Shown piece by piece: positions 1-8,348 of a DNA stretch of 64,000 bases. Every line of letters starts with the position of its first letter. Positions within the stretch are counted from its first letter, which is position 1. The position numbers and the translations under genes are program-made. The notes beneath the pieces are model-generated. The model made no database searches and had not been told where the DNA came from. It worked only from the letters and a program-made list of their open reading frames with translations. Where the stretch lies: NCBI GenBank assembly GCA_046331095.1, contig JAXLRM010000006.1, positions 130,423 through 194,422 of the forward strand, read 5' to 3'. This stretch comes from JAIBAC01 sp046331095 (lineage in GTDB: Bacteria; Actinomycetota; Acidimicrobiia; UBA2766).

Positions 1-2
1 TG

Positions 3-173
3 AGCGGCGTGGACGCGCGGCTGGGCTCACGTGTCGCGCTTGGCACCCATGCGCTTGCACTCACCGCCGGCATGCCCGTCGGCGCCGCCCTCGTCTACGA
101 CGCACGTACGGGTGATCTCGTCGAGATGGGCCCTGCCGAAGTCGCCGAAGCCGTCGGTACCGACCTCTCCTGA
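3..173 (+). CDS. C-terminal end of an unidentified protein (partial)
   Basis: The open frame runs in from before the window and stops with TGA at 171-173, giving 56 readable residues. They are rich in alanine, glycine and valine, include the stretch ALTAGMPVGAALVYD and end in EAVGTDLS. No catalytic motif is visible and I do not recognise the family. The gene converges on the hydrolase at 318-1454, with family A repeats between them. Codon use is typical of the surrounding GC-rich genes, so it is probably real. Confidence 0.5.
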   Translation, partial: SGVDARLGSRVALGTHALALTAGMPVGAALVYDARTGDLVEMGPAEVAEAVGTDLS

Positions 174-186
174 CGTCCCGACCCAT

Positions 187-298
187 GGACGTGGGGACTC
201 GAAACGGGTCCACAACCCACCTCACGTCCCCACGTCCCAAGTCCCGATCGACGTGGGGACGCGAAACGGGTCCACAACCCACCTCACGTCCCCACGTC
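187..298. repeat. Two copies of a ~50-bp palindrome-ended intergenic repeat (family A)
   Basis: Copy 1 (187-237) begins GGACGTGGGGA and ends with its exact reverse complement TCCCCACGTCC. Copy 2 (250-298) has the same ends shortened by one base. The interiors are nearly identical and share GAAACGGGTCCACAACCC. A third copy starts at 63992 and is cut by the window end. The pair sits between convergent genes, leaving no room for another gene. Confidence 0.85.
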
Positions 299-317
299 CA
301 TGCGGCCGCCCGCGGAG

Positions 318-1454
318 TCAGCGGGAGGTGTCTGCGAGACGCGCGAAGCGGTCGGCGGTGAGCGCCCAGACCGCGGATGCGTACTGGGTGCAGGAGTGGT
401 CCCCGCGGGGGAAGACCCGCACCTCCACCTCGCCCCCGGCTCCACGACCGATCCGCGCCGCCTGGCGCCGATCGACGACGGGATCCGCGGCGCCGTGGAG
501 GACGAGCAGCGGGGACTCCAAGCGCGTGAGCCGTGCCTCGAGCCCCACGGTCTCCAGCAACTCGACGACCTCCGCGTCGGTGCGGACACCGGCGGCGAAT
601 CGCGCCCGGCGCCTCGCCGTGACCGAAAGCTGCGCCGGGTCGACGTGCAGAGGCGCGCCGAGGGTGACGACACCGGCTGCGCCTGCGCGCTGTGCGATCG
701 CGAGCGCCATCGCACCACCCAGCGAGAAGCCGAACAGGAAGAGCCGCCCGGCGTCGAGGCGCACGTCCCCGGCGACTGCACGCGCCACGCCGTCCCCGAA
801 GCCGTCGAGCACGGCCGCGTCGCCGATCGTGACTCCTGCTGCCAGGGCTGCACCGACGCCGGGCTGGTCGACCGTGAGCGTTGCGAGCCCGCGTGCGCAG
901 AGGGCGTCCTCGAGCGGGAATGCCTGTTCCTTGCTGCGTTCGAGGCCCTGGAGGATCACCACAACCGGTGCGGGCGCGAGACCGGCGGGCACGCGCAGCA
1001 GCGCCGGCACCGCGGCTTCGCCGGACCCGACTTCGACCGCCTCGTAACGCGGCTCGACGAGAGCGTGCAGGCGGGCATGGACCGCGACCAGTTCACGGGA
1101 GACGCCGGTGAAGACATCGGCCATCGCGTGGGCCTGGTTGGCGAACGCGAGTGCAAGCGCGGCGAGCCGCAGCTGCCGGACCTGTTCCCGCGAGCCCGCG
1201 GCCGCTGCCTCCGAGGCATCCGCATGGGCGGCGGAAACGTCGCGCCAAGCTGCGACCCAGGTCTCGAAGTCGCGCGTTCGCGCGAGGACATCGGTGAGAT
1301 CGTCGGGTTCGCCAGTCAGCGACAGCACCGCGGCCGCGACGCCTTCGCCGAGGAGGCGCCGTGCGCCCACGATCCTCAAGGCGGCGCTGCCGAGGGAGAG
1401 CTGCGCCTCCTCGGAGAGGAACCGGCCGCCAATCCGCTGGATCATGCTCGGCAC
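318..1454 (-). CDS. Alpha/beta hydrolase, FrsA/DUF1100-like
   Basis: The 378-residue protein has a helical N-terminal half (about 1-130) and a C-terminal alpha/beta-hydrolase domain. The nucleophile elbow GFSLGG places Ser at 244. The acid is probably Asp324 in HGAADP and the base His353 in RGDHSC, so the triad looks complete. The layout resembles FrsA-like or 2,6-dihydroxypseudooxynicotine-hydrolase-like esterases acting on small acyl or C-C substrates; the substrate is unknown. The GTG start is chosen because AGGAGG lies six bases upstream (1461-1466); an in-frame ATG at 1445 is the alternative. It follows rarA on the same strand. Confidence 0.75.
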   Translation of the reverse strand: MPSMIQRIGGRFLSEEAQLSLGSAALRIVGARRLLGEGVAAAVLSLTGEPDDLTDVLARTRDFETWVAAWRDVSAAHADASEAAAAGSREQVRQLRLAALALAFANQAHAMADVFTGVSRELVAVHARLHALVEPRYEAVEVGSGEAAVPALLRVPAGLAPAPVVVILQGLERSKEQAFPLEDALCARGLATLTVDQPGVGAALAAGVTIGDAAVLDGFGDGVARAVAGDVRLDAGRLFLFGFSLGGAMALAIAQRAGAAGVVTLGAPLHVDPAQLSVTARRRARFAAGVRTDAEVVELLETVGLEARLTRLESPLLVLHGAADPVVDRRQAARIGRGAGGEVEVRVFPRGDHSCTQYASAVWALTADRFARLADTSR

Positions 1455-1486
1455 GCGGCGCCTCCTACCGGGTCACACCAACAACC

Positions 1487-2824
1487 CTAGATCTTGAATT
1501 GAGTGTCAAGGTCTTCTTTAGCTTCAGGGTTTTCGATGACCCTCGAGTCTGACTCGAGGTCGGCACCTTGGCCCGTCGGGCGGTAGAAGCGGCGGCCGAC
1601 GAGGTTGTCGGGTAGGTACTGCTGCGCGACGTGGCCGCCCGGGTGCGAGTGCGGATACAGGTATTCCTCGCCGTGCCCGAGGCGGCGCGCGCCCGGGTAG
1701 TGCGCGTCGCGCAGGTGAGCGGGGACTGCGCCGGTGCGGGTCCCCTCGACGGCAGCGGCAGCCTCCCAGATGGCCACGGCAGCGCTGTTGGACTTGGGCG
1801 CACGCGCGAGATGGATCGCGGCCTGCGCCAGGTTGAGCTGCGCCTCGGGCAGCCCCACGAGTTCGAGCGCGTGAGCCGCCGCAACCGCGACCACGAGTGA
1901 CTCGGGGTCAGCCGGGCCGACGTCCTCGGAGGCGAGGATCACCATCCGCCTCGCGATGAAGCGCGGATCCTCGCCGCCGGCGAGCATGCGCGCCAGCCAG
2001 TAGACCGCCGCGTCGGGATCACTGCCGCGCAGGCTCTTGATGAACGCCGAGATCACGTCGTAGTGGGTGTCGCCCTTCTTGTCGTACGCGACGAAGCGTG
2101 CCTGCGCGGCCCCCTCGGCATCGGCGAGCGTGATCTCGGCACGACCCGCCGCGGCCGCGAGCGCCGCAGCCACCTCGAGCTCGCTCAGCGCGTGCCTGGC
2201 GTCGCCGTTGGCCTTGTCGACGATGTGTGCCCGCGCCCGGGCTGCGAGGGTGAAGGCGCCACCGAGGCCGCGTGCGTCCGCGAGCGCACGCTCCACCACC
2301 GCGGCGACCTCGGCGTCGTCGAGCGCTTCGAGCCTGAACAGCAGCGCCCGCGAGAGGAGCGGGCCGTTGATCTCGAAGTACGGGTTCTCGGTGGTTGCTC
2401 CCACGAGCACGAGCAAGCCGTCCTCGACGGCGGGTAGGAGCGCGTCCTGCTGGGCCCTGTTGAAGCGGTGGATCTCGTCGAGGAACAGGATCGTGCGCCG
2501 TGCCTCGCCGCCGAGGCGTATGCGGGCCTGTTCGATCACCTGGCGCACGTCCTTGACACCGGCGCTCACAGCCGAAAGCGTCTCGAAGGCACGCTCGGTC
2601 TCCGACGCGATCAGCCGCGCCAGTGTCGTCTTGCCCACTCCCGGCGGTCCCCACAGGATCACAGAGCGCAGCGCATCGGTCTCGATCAGCGCACGCAACG
2701 GCTTGCCCGGCCCGATCAGGTGCCGCTGGCCCGCGACCTCGTCGAGACGGCGGGGTCGCATCCGTGCCGCGAGCGGCGCGCCGGTTGCGGCAGCCGCGTC
2801 GGCAGCCGCGTCGAACAGATCCAT
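1487..2824 (-). CDS. rarA: Replication-associated recombination protein A (AAA+ ATPase)
   Basis: RarA (MgsA) is a AAA+ clamp-loader-like ATPase acting at stalled replication forks. The 445-residue product has Walker A GPPGVGKT at 59-66, Walker B LFLDEIH with Asp116-Glu117, and sensor-1 ATTENP, followed by the C-terminal oligomerisation region (WLARML, then ASEDVG). The ATG at 2824 is used because homology begins at MDLFDAA; the longer frame would run into aspS, whose stop is at 2835-2837. It sits ten bases downstream of aspS, as in mycobacteria where the Rv2559c homologue lies in the same neighbourhood. Confidence 0.93.
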   Translation of the reverse strand: MDLFDAAADAAAATGAPLAARMRPRRLDEVAGQRHLIGPGKPLRALIETDALRSVILWGPPGVGKTTLARLIASETERAFETLSAVSAGVKDVRQVIEQARIRLGGEARRTILFLDEIHRFNRAQQDALLPAVEDGLLVLVGATTENPYFEINGPLLSRALLFRLEALDDAEVAAVVERALADARGLGGAFTLAARARAHIVDKANGDARHALSELEVAAALAAAAGRAEITLADAEGAAQARFVAYDKKGDTHYDVISAFIKSLRGSDPDAAVYWLARMLAGGEDPRFIARRMVILASEDVGPADPESLVVAVAAAHALELVGLPEAQLNLAQAAIHLARAPKSNSAAVAIWEAAAAVEGTRTGAVPAHLRDAHYPGARRLGHGEEYLYPHSHPGGHVAQQYLPDNLVGRRFYRPTGQGADLESDSRVIENPEAKEDLDTQFKI

Positions 2825-2834
2825 CCGCGCCAGG

Positions 2835-4664
2835 CTACGCGTGGTGCGGCGCGTCACCCGTGGTGGCGTCACCTGCGGCGACGGCACGCGCCTCGGGCGT
2901 GAGCTGCAGACCGACGTCGGCGAGTACCTCGTCGTCGACGCCGGTCGGCGCGCCCGTGAGCGGATCGGCGCCCGTCTGGGTCTTCGGGAACGCGATCACC
3001 TCGCGGATCGAGCGCTCGTCGCAGAGGATCATCAGGAGGCGGTCCCAGCCGACGGCGAAGCCGGCGTGGGGCGGCACACCGTAGCGGAACGCGTCGAGGA
3101 GGAAGCCGAAGCGGGAACGGATCTCGTCGGGTTCCATCCCGAGGATCTCGAACATCCGCGACTGGACCGCGGAGTCGTGGATACGCACCGAGCCCGAGCC
3201 CATCTCGACACCGTTGACGACGAAGTCGTAGGCGTGGCTGCGCACCGATGCCGGATCGGAGTCGAGGAGGGCGACGTCGTCGTGATGCGGGCTCGTGAAG
3301 GGGTGGTGCAACGGCGTGAGGCCCCCGGCGCCGTCGTCCTCGAAGAGGGGGAAGTCCGTGACCCACAGTGCCTCGACGCCTGGGCCTCCGGCCGCGGACG
3401 ATGCGTGGCCCTCGGGACGGGCGAGATCGAGGCGGAGCTGGCCGAGTACCGCCGATGCCGTCTGGGCGGTGTCCGCCGCGAGCAGGACGAGGTCGCCCGG
3501 CTCGGCGCTCAACGACGTCCGGATGCCGTCGAGCTCGGCCTCGCTCAGGAACTTCGCTACCGGAGCGCGCAGTGTCGCGTCCGCCTCGACGACCATCCAC
3601 ACGAGGCCCTTGGCGCCGAGCTGCCGAGCGCGCTCGATGAGGCCGTCGAGGCGGTTGCGGCCCATGTCGCCGCCACCTGCGAGGCGCCACCCACGCACGG
3701 TGCCGCCGGCCTCGAGCGTCGCCGCGAACGCCTTGAAACCCGTGCCGGTGAACACGCCGGCGAGGTCCACGATCGGCGGGCCCGCACGCAGGTCGGGCTT
3801 GTCGGAGCCGTAGCGGTCCATCGCCTCGTGCCAGGTCAGGCGCGGGATCGACGCGGGGAGATCCTCACCGCGCCCGGCCGCTTCGAAAGCGGCGCGGATC
3901 GCGGCCTCGACCCACCCGTACACGTCCTCGGGTGCGGCGAAGCTGGCTTCGAGGTCGAGCTGGGTGAACTCGGGCTGGCGATCGGCGCGCATGTCCTCGT
4001 CGCGCCAGCACCGGGCGATCTGGTAGTAGCGGTCGACGCAACCGACCATCAGGAGCTGCTTGAAGAGCTGCGGCGACTGCGGGAGCGCGTACACCGCACC
4101 GGGCGCCTGGCGCGAGGGCACGAGGTAGTCGCGGGCACCCTCGGGAGTCGAGCGGATCAGCGTGGGCGTCTCGACCTCGACGAAGCCCTCGGCGTCGAGC
4201 ACTGCCCGCACCGCTGCGGTGACACGCGCCCGCGTGCGCAGGTTGGCCTGCATCCGCTCCTTGCGCAGGTCGAGCGGACGGTACCTGAGGCGCAGGACCT
4301 CGTCGGCCTCGGTGCGCTCGTCGAGCGGGATCGGCGGCGGTTCCGCGCTGCTGAGCACGTCGAGGGAGTCGATCGGCACCTCGACGGCGCCGGTCGGCAG
4401 GTCGGGGTTCGCGGTGCCCTCGGGCCGCAGGCGCACCGTGCCCCTGACCGCCACCACCCACTCGCTGCGCACCGCCTCGGCCGCCGCGAAACCGGTGGGC
4501 TGCTCGTCGGGGTGGGCCACGACCTGGGTCACGCCCGTGTGGTCGCGCACGTCGACGAAGAGGACGCCGCCGTGGTCCCTGACCGTGTCCACCCAGCCGC
4601 ACACGACCACCTCGGTGCCCTCGTCGCCGGCGCGCAGGGCGCCGCACATGTGGGTTCGCAACAT
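2835..4664 (-). CDS. aspS: Aspartyl-tRNA synthetase, probably non-discriminating
   Basis: This 609-residue class II synthetase has the bacterial layout: N-terminal OB-fold anticodon domain, catalytic core with motif 2 (RCWRDEDMRADRQPEF), a GAD insertion, and motif 3 (GWDRLLMIL). In the anticodon domain the sequence is RDHGG with histidine at 31, and Gly83 lies in PEGTANP. His at 31 plus Gly at this second site is the signature reported for bacterial non-discriminating AspRS, which also charges tRNA-Asn for the GatCAB amidotransferase. Discriminating E. coli AspRS has Leu and Lys. It is 33 bases downstream of hisS, with GGAG before the ATG. Confidence 0.95.
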   Translation of the reverse strand: MLRTHMCGALRAGDEGTEVVVCGWVDTVRDHGGVLFVDVRDHTGVTQVVAHPDEQPTGFAAAEAVRSEWVVAVRGTVRLRPEGTANPDLPTGAVEVPIDSLDVLSSAEPPPIPLDERTEADEVLRLRYRPLDLRKERMQANLRTRARVTAAVRAVLDAEGFVEVETPTLIRSTPEGARDYLVPSRQAPGAVYALPQSPQLFKQLLMVGCVDRYYQIARCWRDEDMRADRQPEFTQLDLEASFAAPEDVYGWVEAAIRAAFEAAGRGEDLPASIPRLTWHEAMDRYGSDKPDLRAGPPIVDLAGVFTGTGFKAFAATLEAGGTVRGWRLAGGGDMGRNRLDGLIERARQLGAKGLVWMVVEADATLRAPVAKFLSEAELDGIRTSLSAEPGDLVLLAADTAQTASAVLGQLRLDLARPEGHASSAAGGPGVEALWVTDFPLFEDDGAGGLTPLHHPFTSPHHDDVALLDSDPASVRSHAYDFVVNGVEMGSGSVRIHDSAVQSRMFEILGMEPDEIRSRFGFLLDAFRYGVPPHAGFAVGWDRLLMILCDERSIREVIAFPKTQTGADPLTGAPTGVDDEVLADVGLQLTPEARAVAAGDATTGDAPHHA

Positions 4665-4697
4665 CGGGTCTCCGATCTCGGGGGTCCTCGACCTGGC

Positions 4698-5993
4698 TCA
4701 GCCGCCCTCGGGGTCCGCCGAGGCGGCGGCAGCCACGGTGGCTGCCTCGGACGTGGTGACGGTGGTCTCGGTGCCCGTGTGCAGGTCGCGCACGGTCACC
4801 TTCGCCGCGGCGAGGTCACGCGCGCCCACGATCACGGCAATGCGCGCGCCGCTGCGATCGGCGTGCTTGAACTGCGCCTTCAGGGAGCGGGCGCCGTAGG
4901 GCCGGTCGGCGCGGACGCCCATCGCCCGTAGCGAGTCGCAGAGGCGGCGTGCCTCGCAGGCGACCTCGTCCTCGGTGCCGGCTTGGAGCACCATGACGTC
5001 GGTCCGCGCGACGCCGGGCCCTGTGACGGCCTCGGCATCCATGGCGAGCAGGATGCGCTCGACCCCCAGAGCGAACCCGATCCCCGGCACGTCGGGGCCG
5101 CCGACGACCTCGACGAGACCGTCGTAGTGGCCGCCGCCGCCGAGCGCGTTCTGTGCCGCGTCGAGGGATTCGGAGACGAGCTCGAACGTCGTCGACGTGT
5201 AGTAGTCGAGACCGCGCACGAGCCCGTGGTCCACCGTGTAGGGGATCCCGAACGCATCGAGACCGTCGAGGACCGCGCCGAAGTGGGTCTTCGAGGCGGC
5301 GTCGAGGTGGTCGTAGAGGCGCGGCGCGTCCGCGACGACAGCGGCGACGGCAGGGTCGCGCGTGTCGAGTACCCGCATCGGGTTGAGGCGCATCCGTTCA
5401 CGGTCGTCGCGGCCGAGCGTCACGCCGCTGCGCTCCACGAATCCACGCAGCTCGTCCACGTAAAGGGCGCGCTCGTCGGGCCGGCCGATCGAGTTCACCA
5501 CGAGAGTCGTGTCGCGCAGGCCGCAGTCGACCAAGAAGCGCCAGCTCAGCGCGATCACCTCGACGTCGAGGTCGGGATCGTCGACACCGATCGCCTCGAC
5601 GCCGAGCTGGCCGAACTGTCGCTGGCGGCCGCGCTGGACGTTCTCGGCTCGGAACATCGGCCCGGCGTATGCCAGCTTGGCGGGCAGGCCCGCCTGGTCG
5701 AGGTGGTGCTCGACGAAGCAGCGCACCACACCGGCGGTCCCCTCGGGCCTCAGGGTGAACGAGCGGTCGCCGCGGTCGGAGAAGGAGTACATCTCCTTGC
5801 GGACCACGTCGGTCGCCTCGCCGACGCCACGGACGAACAGCTCGGTGTCCTCGAAGACGGGGATGCGGACGCGGCCGTAGCCGTAACGGTCGCAGAGCGC
5901 GAAGAACCGCGACTCGAGGCCGTCCCAGTGTCCCGCGGCAGGACCGAAGACGTCCTCGACCCCCTTCGGCGCCCTGATCGGCCTGCGTTCCAT
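4698..5993 (-). CDS. hisS: Histidyl-tRNA synthetase
   Basis: The 431-residue class II enzyme charges tRNA-His. Visible elements are TLRPEGTAGVVR, the histidine-specific RGLDYYTSTTFE, GGGGHYDGL, and a C-terminal anticodon domain ending in an acidic tail. The ATG at 5993 is preferred over a longer frame because family homology begins at MERRPIRAPKG and a promoter hexamer lies eight bases upstream (6002-6007), implying a leaderless mRNA. It heads the hisS-aspS-rarA unit and is divergent from the small gene at 6046. Confidence 0.95.
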   Translation of the reverse strand: MERRPIRAPKGVEDVFGPAAGHWDGLESRFFALCDRYGYGRVRIPVFEDTELFVRGVGEATDVVRKEMYSFSDRGDRSFTLRPEGTAGVVRCFVEHHLDQAGLPAKLAYAGPMFRAENVQRGRQRQFGQLGVEAIGVDDPDLDVEVIALSWRFLVDCGLRDTTLVVNSIGRPDERALYVDELRGFVERSGVTLGRDDRERMRLNPMRVLDTRDPAVAAVVADAPRLYDHLDAASKTHFGAVLDGLDAFGIPYTVDHGLVRGLDYYTSTTFELVSESLDAAQNALGGGGHYDGLVEVVGGPDVPGIGFALGVERILLAMDAEAVTGPGVARTDVMVLQAGTEDEVACEARRLCDSLRAMGVRADRPYGARSLKAQFKHADRSGARIAVIVGARDLAAAKVTVRDLHTGTETTVTTSEAATVAAAASADPEGG

Positions 5994-6001
5994 GGCCGCG
6001 A

Positions 6002-6007
6002 AGTGTA
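6002..6007 (-). promoter_or_regulatory. Probable -10 element of leaderless hisS
   Basis: TACACT on the minus strand lies eight bases before the hisS ATG (5993), the right distance for transcription to start at or just before the start codon. No clear -35 or ribosome-binding site is present. Confidence 0.5.
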
Positions 6008-6033
6008 GGTGAGCCCTCCCTGGGGACCCTCCG

Positions 6034-6039
6034 TATACT
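6034..6039 (+). promoter_or_regulatory. Probable -10 element of the leaderless gene at 6046
   Basis: TATACT, one base from the TATAAT consensus, ends six bases before the ATG at 6046. Transcription would start at or beside the ATG. It is divergent from the hisS -10, with 26 bases between the two hexamers. Confidence 0.6.
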
Positions 6040-6045
6040 CGTGGC

Positions 6046-6246
6046 ATGGTCGACGAGGACGGGCCCTCCCGCAGCGACGCCGGCGACGAACTCGCCGCGG
6101 TGCTCGCGGACCTCGATGCGGCCGAGGCAGCCGAGCTCGACGCCCTCGGCCGTGCGATCGGCGTGGCGCTGAGCGTGCCCGCGTCCGTGCCACTCGACCC
6201 CGTCAAGGTCGACGAGCTCTGGTCGCGGGTCGAACCCGAGCTCTGA
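6046..6246 (+). CDS. Small acidic protein of unknown function
   Basis: This 66-residue protein is rich in Asp, Glu, Ala and Leu, with a predicted amphipathic helix around DELAAVLADLDAAEAAELDALGRAIG. No known motif is recognised. The near-consensus TATACT six bases before the ATG supports real expression from a leaderless mRNA. It is divergent from hisS and convergent with the EspG-like gene, at the edge of the type VII-like locus. A role there is only a possibility from position. Confidence 0.5.
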   Translation: MVDEDGPSRSDAGDELAAVLADLDAAEAAELDALGRAIGVALSVPASVPLDPVKVDELWSRVEPEL

Positions 6247-6278
6247 CGTCACCTGCCGCGGCCGGACCACGTGGTCCG

Positions 6279-6641
6279 TCAGGGATTGGCGATCGGTTCG
6301 AAGCGGACGACACCGAGGTCGCCGTAGCGGACGAAGATCGACGCGGCGTCCCCGACGGCCATCGTCTCGCCTGAACGGGCCACCACGGTGCGGCACCGGG
6401 CTGCGAGGCGCAGGGTCCGGGCGACGGCGTCGTGCACCTCGATGCCGGAGCCGCCGGGGCGCCCGCATCCGAGGAGGCCGCGGGCGGCGAGGCATGCGAC
6501 CGCGGCCTCTCGCACTGCGTGGGTGTCGAGCCTTGCCGGTATCCCGCGAGGCAGGCCGCAGTCGAGGAGGCGGCAGAGCACCTCGACTTCGACGGTCGCC
6601 AGCGTGATGCCCGGCCGCGTCTTCTCGACGGCGCCGATCAC
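6279..6641 (-). CDS. Half-length EspG-like protein of the type VII locus
   Basis: The 120-residue product reads like the N-terminal half of EspG, the ESX chaperone family: a VEVEVLCRLLD helix, a GIPARLDTHAVREAAVACLAARGLL helix pair, then beta strands (TVVARSGETMAVGD, SIFVRYGDLGVVRFEPI). Typical EspG proteins are about twice this length, so the match is to a fold pattern and needs a profile search. The GTG at 6641 is chosen because it overlaps the stop of the upstream gene as GTGA, so the two are translationally coupled. Last gene of a three-gene minus-strand operon. Confidence 0.5.
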   Translation of the reverse strand: MIGAVEKTRPGITLATVEVEVLCRLLDCGLPRGIPARLDTHAVREAAVACLAARGLLGCGRPGGSGIEVHDAVARTLRLAARCRTVVARSGETMAVGDAASIFVRYGDLGVVRFEPIANP

Positions 6642-7951
6642 GGCGCCACCGCCGCCCAGCGCCGCTCGCGCATCCGCCGCACGAGCGCGACACCACACAC
6701 CAGAGCAGCCACCCCGCCTCCTGCAGCCATCCAGTTGCGCGGTCGCTTCGCGGCGACGAGCACCGGAGCGACCCGCTCGCCGAGGCTCCCGGCGGCCGGC
6801 CGGCTCACCTCGGGCGCGGCCGCCGCGACCGGGAGCCCGGGAGGCGACGTGGCCTCGGGGCCCGAGTCGGGACCGCGCCCGTGTTCCCCGGTCGAGGCGC
6901 CCTCGTCGAATGGCAGGGGTTCCGGCTCCTGTGCCGATGCCGGTGCCTGTGCCGGTTCTTGCGCCGGCTCCTGTGCCGATGCCGGTGCCTGTGCCGGCTC
7001 TGGCAGCGGCGCACGCGGAGCCTGCGGTGCCGGCGCCGCGGCCGCGCCCCGGCGGCCGGTTGCGGAACCGGCTGTGGCGGCGGTTGCCGCGGCGGCTGGG
7101 ACGCGATCGCGCACGGCGACCCCACGTTCGGGCACGCGCGCCACCGCCGTGGTTCGCGCTGCGAACGTCTCGACGTCGGCGCCTGCGCGGTCCACCGCCG
7201 ACGCCAGCGCGGTGAGGTCACGCTCCGCCTGCGGCAGCGGCCCCGTCCGGCGCGCGGTGACCTTCACGACGGAGGGAGCTGCGCGCCCCTGCCCGCCGTC
7301 ACCGTCGGCTCCGCCGCCGTCGCCCCAGTAGGTGCGGAGGTCCGCACACAGACCCGCCAGCGCAGCCGTGTCGCCCGAGGCCTCGACGCGCACGGGGCCG
7401 CAGGGGGCCGGCACCCCGGGGCGGATCTCGACGGACCGCGGAGCGGAGAGGGCCGTGGCGGCGCGACGGAGCCGCCCGTGCAGCGCGGCCGCTCCCGGGG
7501 CCGGACCCTCGCGGCCCTGCACTGCCGCACGCGCGCGGGCGAGGCGACGCGCGACGAAGCGGGCGACGTCGTCGCGGTCGGCGAAGCGGGCCACCGCGAC
7601 CGGAGGCCCTCCGGATCCCGGCGCGAGCGCCGCCGCCCCCGAGCCGAAGAGCGAGCGCCAAACCGACGCGGCTGCGCCCGTGTCGTCCCCGCCGTCGAGT
7701 TGCCCCAACAGGGCCGCGACGTCCCCAGGACCACCCGCCACCGGCTCGTGAGCGGCCATCCCGGTGAGACCGGGCGCTCGCACCGTGGCCGGCTGCGCGT
7801 CCACGGCCCCTGCCAGCACCTCCACGTCGGCGCGGATGTCGGCCCAGTCCGGAGCCGACGAGGCCACCGCGGGCGCGTCCGCGACGACCACGCCCACGGT
7901 GGCACACGCCGTCGCGACGATCGCCGCCGCCGCGGCGAGCACGCGCCTCAC
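6638..7951 (-). CDS. Secreted protein with C-terminal membrane anchor, type VII locus
   Basis: The GTG at 7951 overlaps the preceding stop as GTGA and gives 437 residues starting VRRVLAAAAAIVATACATVG, a Sec-type signal peptide. An alanine-rich, largely helical extracellular part follows, then a Pro/Ala/Gln/Glu linker with repeated AQEPAQ and APASAQEP units. Near the C-terminus is one membrane helix (AAGGGVAALVCGVALV) and a basic cytoplasmic tail (RRMRERR). I know no family for it. The layout suits an exported component tethered near a secretion channel, as EccB does in ESX systems, but no sequence similarity to EccB is evident. Confidence 0.6.
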   Translation of the reverse strand: MRRVLAAAAAIVATACATVGVVVADAPAVASSAPDWADIRADVEVLAGAVDAQPATVRAPGLTGMAAHEPVAGGPGDVAALLGQLDGGDDTGAAASVWRSLFGSGAAALAPGSGGPPVAVARFADRDDVARFVARRLARARAAVQGREGPAPGAAALHGRLRRAATALSAPRSVEIRPGVPAPCGPVRVEASGDTAALAGLCADLRTYWGDGGGADGDGGQGRAAPSVVKVTARRTGPLPQAERDLTALASAVDRAGADVETFAARTTAVARVPERGVAVRDRVPAAAATAATAGSATGRRGAAAAPAPQAPRAPLPEPAQAPASAQEPAQEPAQAPASAQEPEPLPFDEGASTGEHGRGPDSGPEATSPPGLPVAAAAPEVSRPAAGSLGERVAPVLVAAKRPRNWMAAGGGVAALVCGVALVRRMRERRWAAVAP

Positions 7952-8181
7952 CCGAGAACCTCGGTGGCGACGGCCGCGAGCGCCACCGCGAGGGCCACGG
8001 CGCCCGTCACCACGAGGACGGCCCCGGCGGCGAGACCGGCCGCCGTCACCGACGCGCGCAGCCGCACGGCCGATGCCCGGGAACCCCCCACCGACTCCCG
8101 TACCGGTTGCACCGTGGCGCACTCCACGCACTCACCGCCCGGACCGACCACGATCGCGTGACCACAACCCCTGCAGTACAC
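7948..8181 (-). CDS. Zinc-ribbon membrane protein, first gene of the type VII minus operon
   Basis: The 77-residue protein begins with a short zinc ribbon (YCRGCGH, then ECVEC: two CxxC pairs about 11 residues apart) and ends in a hydrophobic segment AAGLAAGAVLVVTGAVALAVALAAVA that should span the membrane. The GTG at 8181 is preferred over one at 8211: GGAGG lies seven bases upstream of 8181, while the 8211 codon falls inside the probable -10 hexamer. Its stop overlaps the next gene as GTGA. Function unknown. Confidence 0.6.
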   Translation of the reverse strand: MYCRGCGHAIVVGPGGECVECATVQPVRESVGGSRASAVRLRASVTAAGLAAGAVLVVTGAVALAVALAAVATEVLG

Positions 8182-8209
8182 GGCCCCACCTCCGCTGTGG
8201 CTTATCGGC

Positions 8210-8238
8210 ACTATAGGCTCAGGTACCTCGTGTTACAA
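8210..8238 (-). promoter_or_regulatory. Promoter of the minus-strand type VII operon
   Basis: On the minus strand TATAGT (8215-8210) is preceded, after 17 bases, by TTGTAA (8238-8233), four of six matches to the -35 consensus. Transcription would start near 8203 and leave a short leader carrying GGAGG before the GTG at 8181. The surrounding 8215-8260 is unusually AT-rich for this genome. Confidence 0.55.
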
Positions 8239-8348
8239 GCATTTACCTTTATATGCCTGTCGCATCTGCAAAGTGCGTCACATCTCGTCGATTGGCGCGT
8301 TGTGGTCACGACCCGGAACACCGGGCCAGCCAATACGGAGGTGGGTTC

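Noticed and set aside
2067..4931. A 954-codon plus-strand frame over rarA and aspS
   Set aside because: Entirely antisense to two well-recognised genes with clear motifs; composition is Arg/Ala/Val-rich as expected of a shadow frame.
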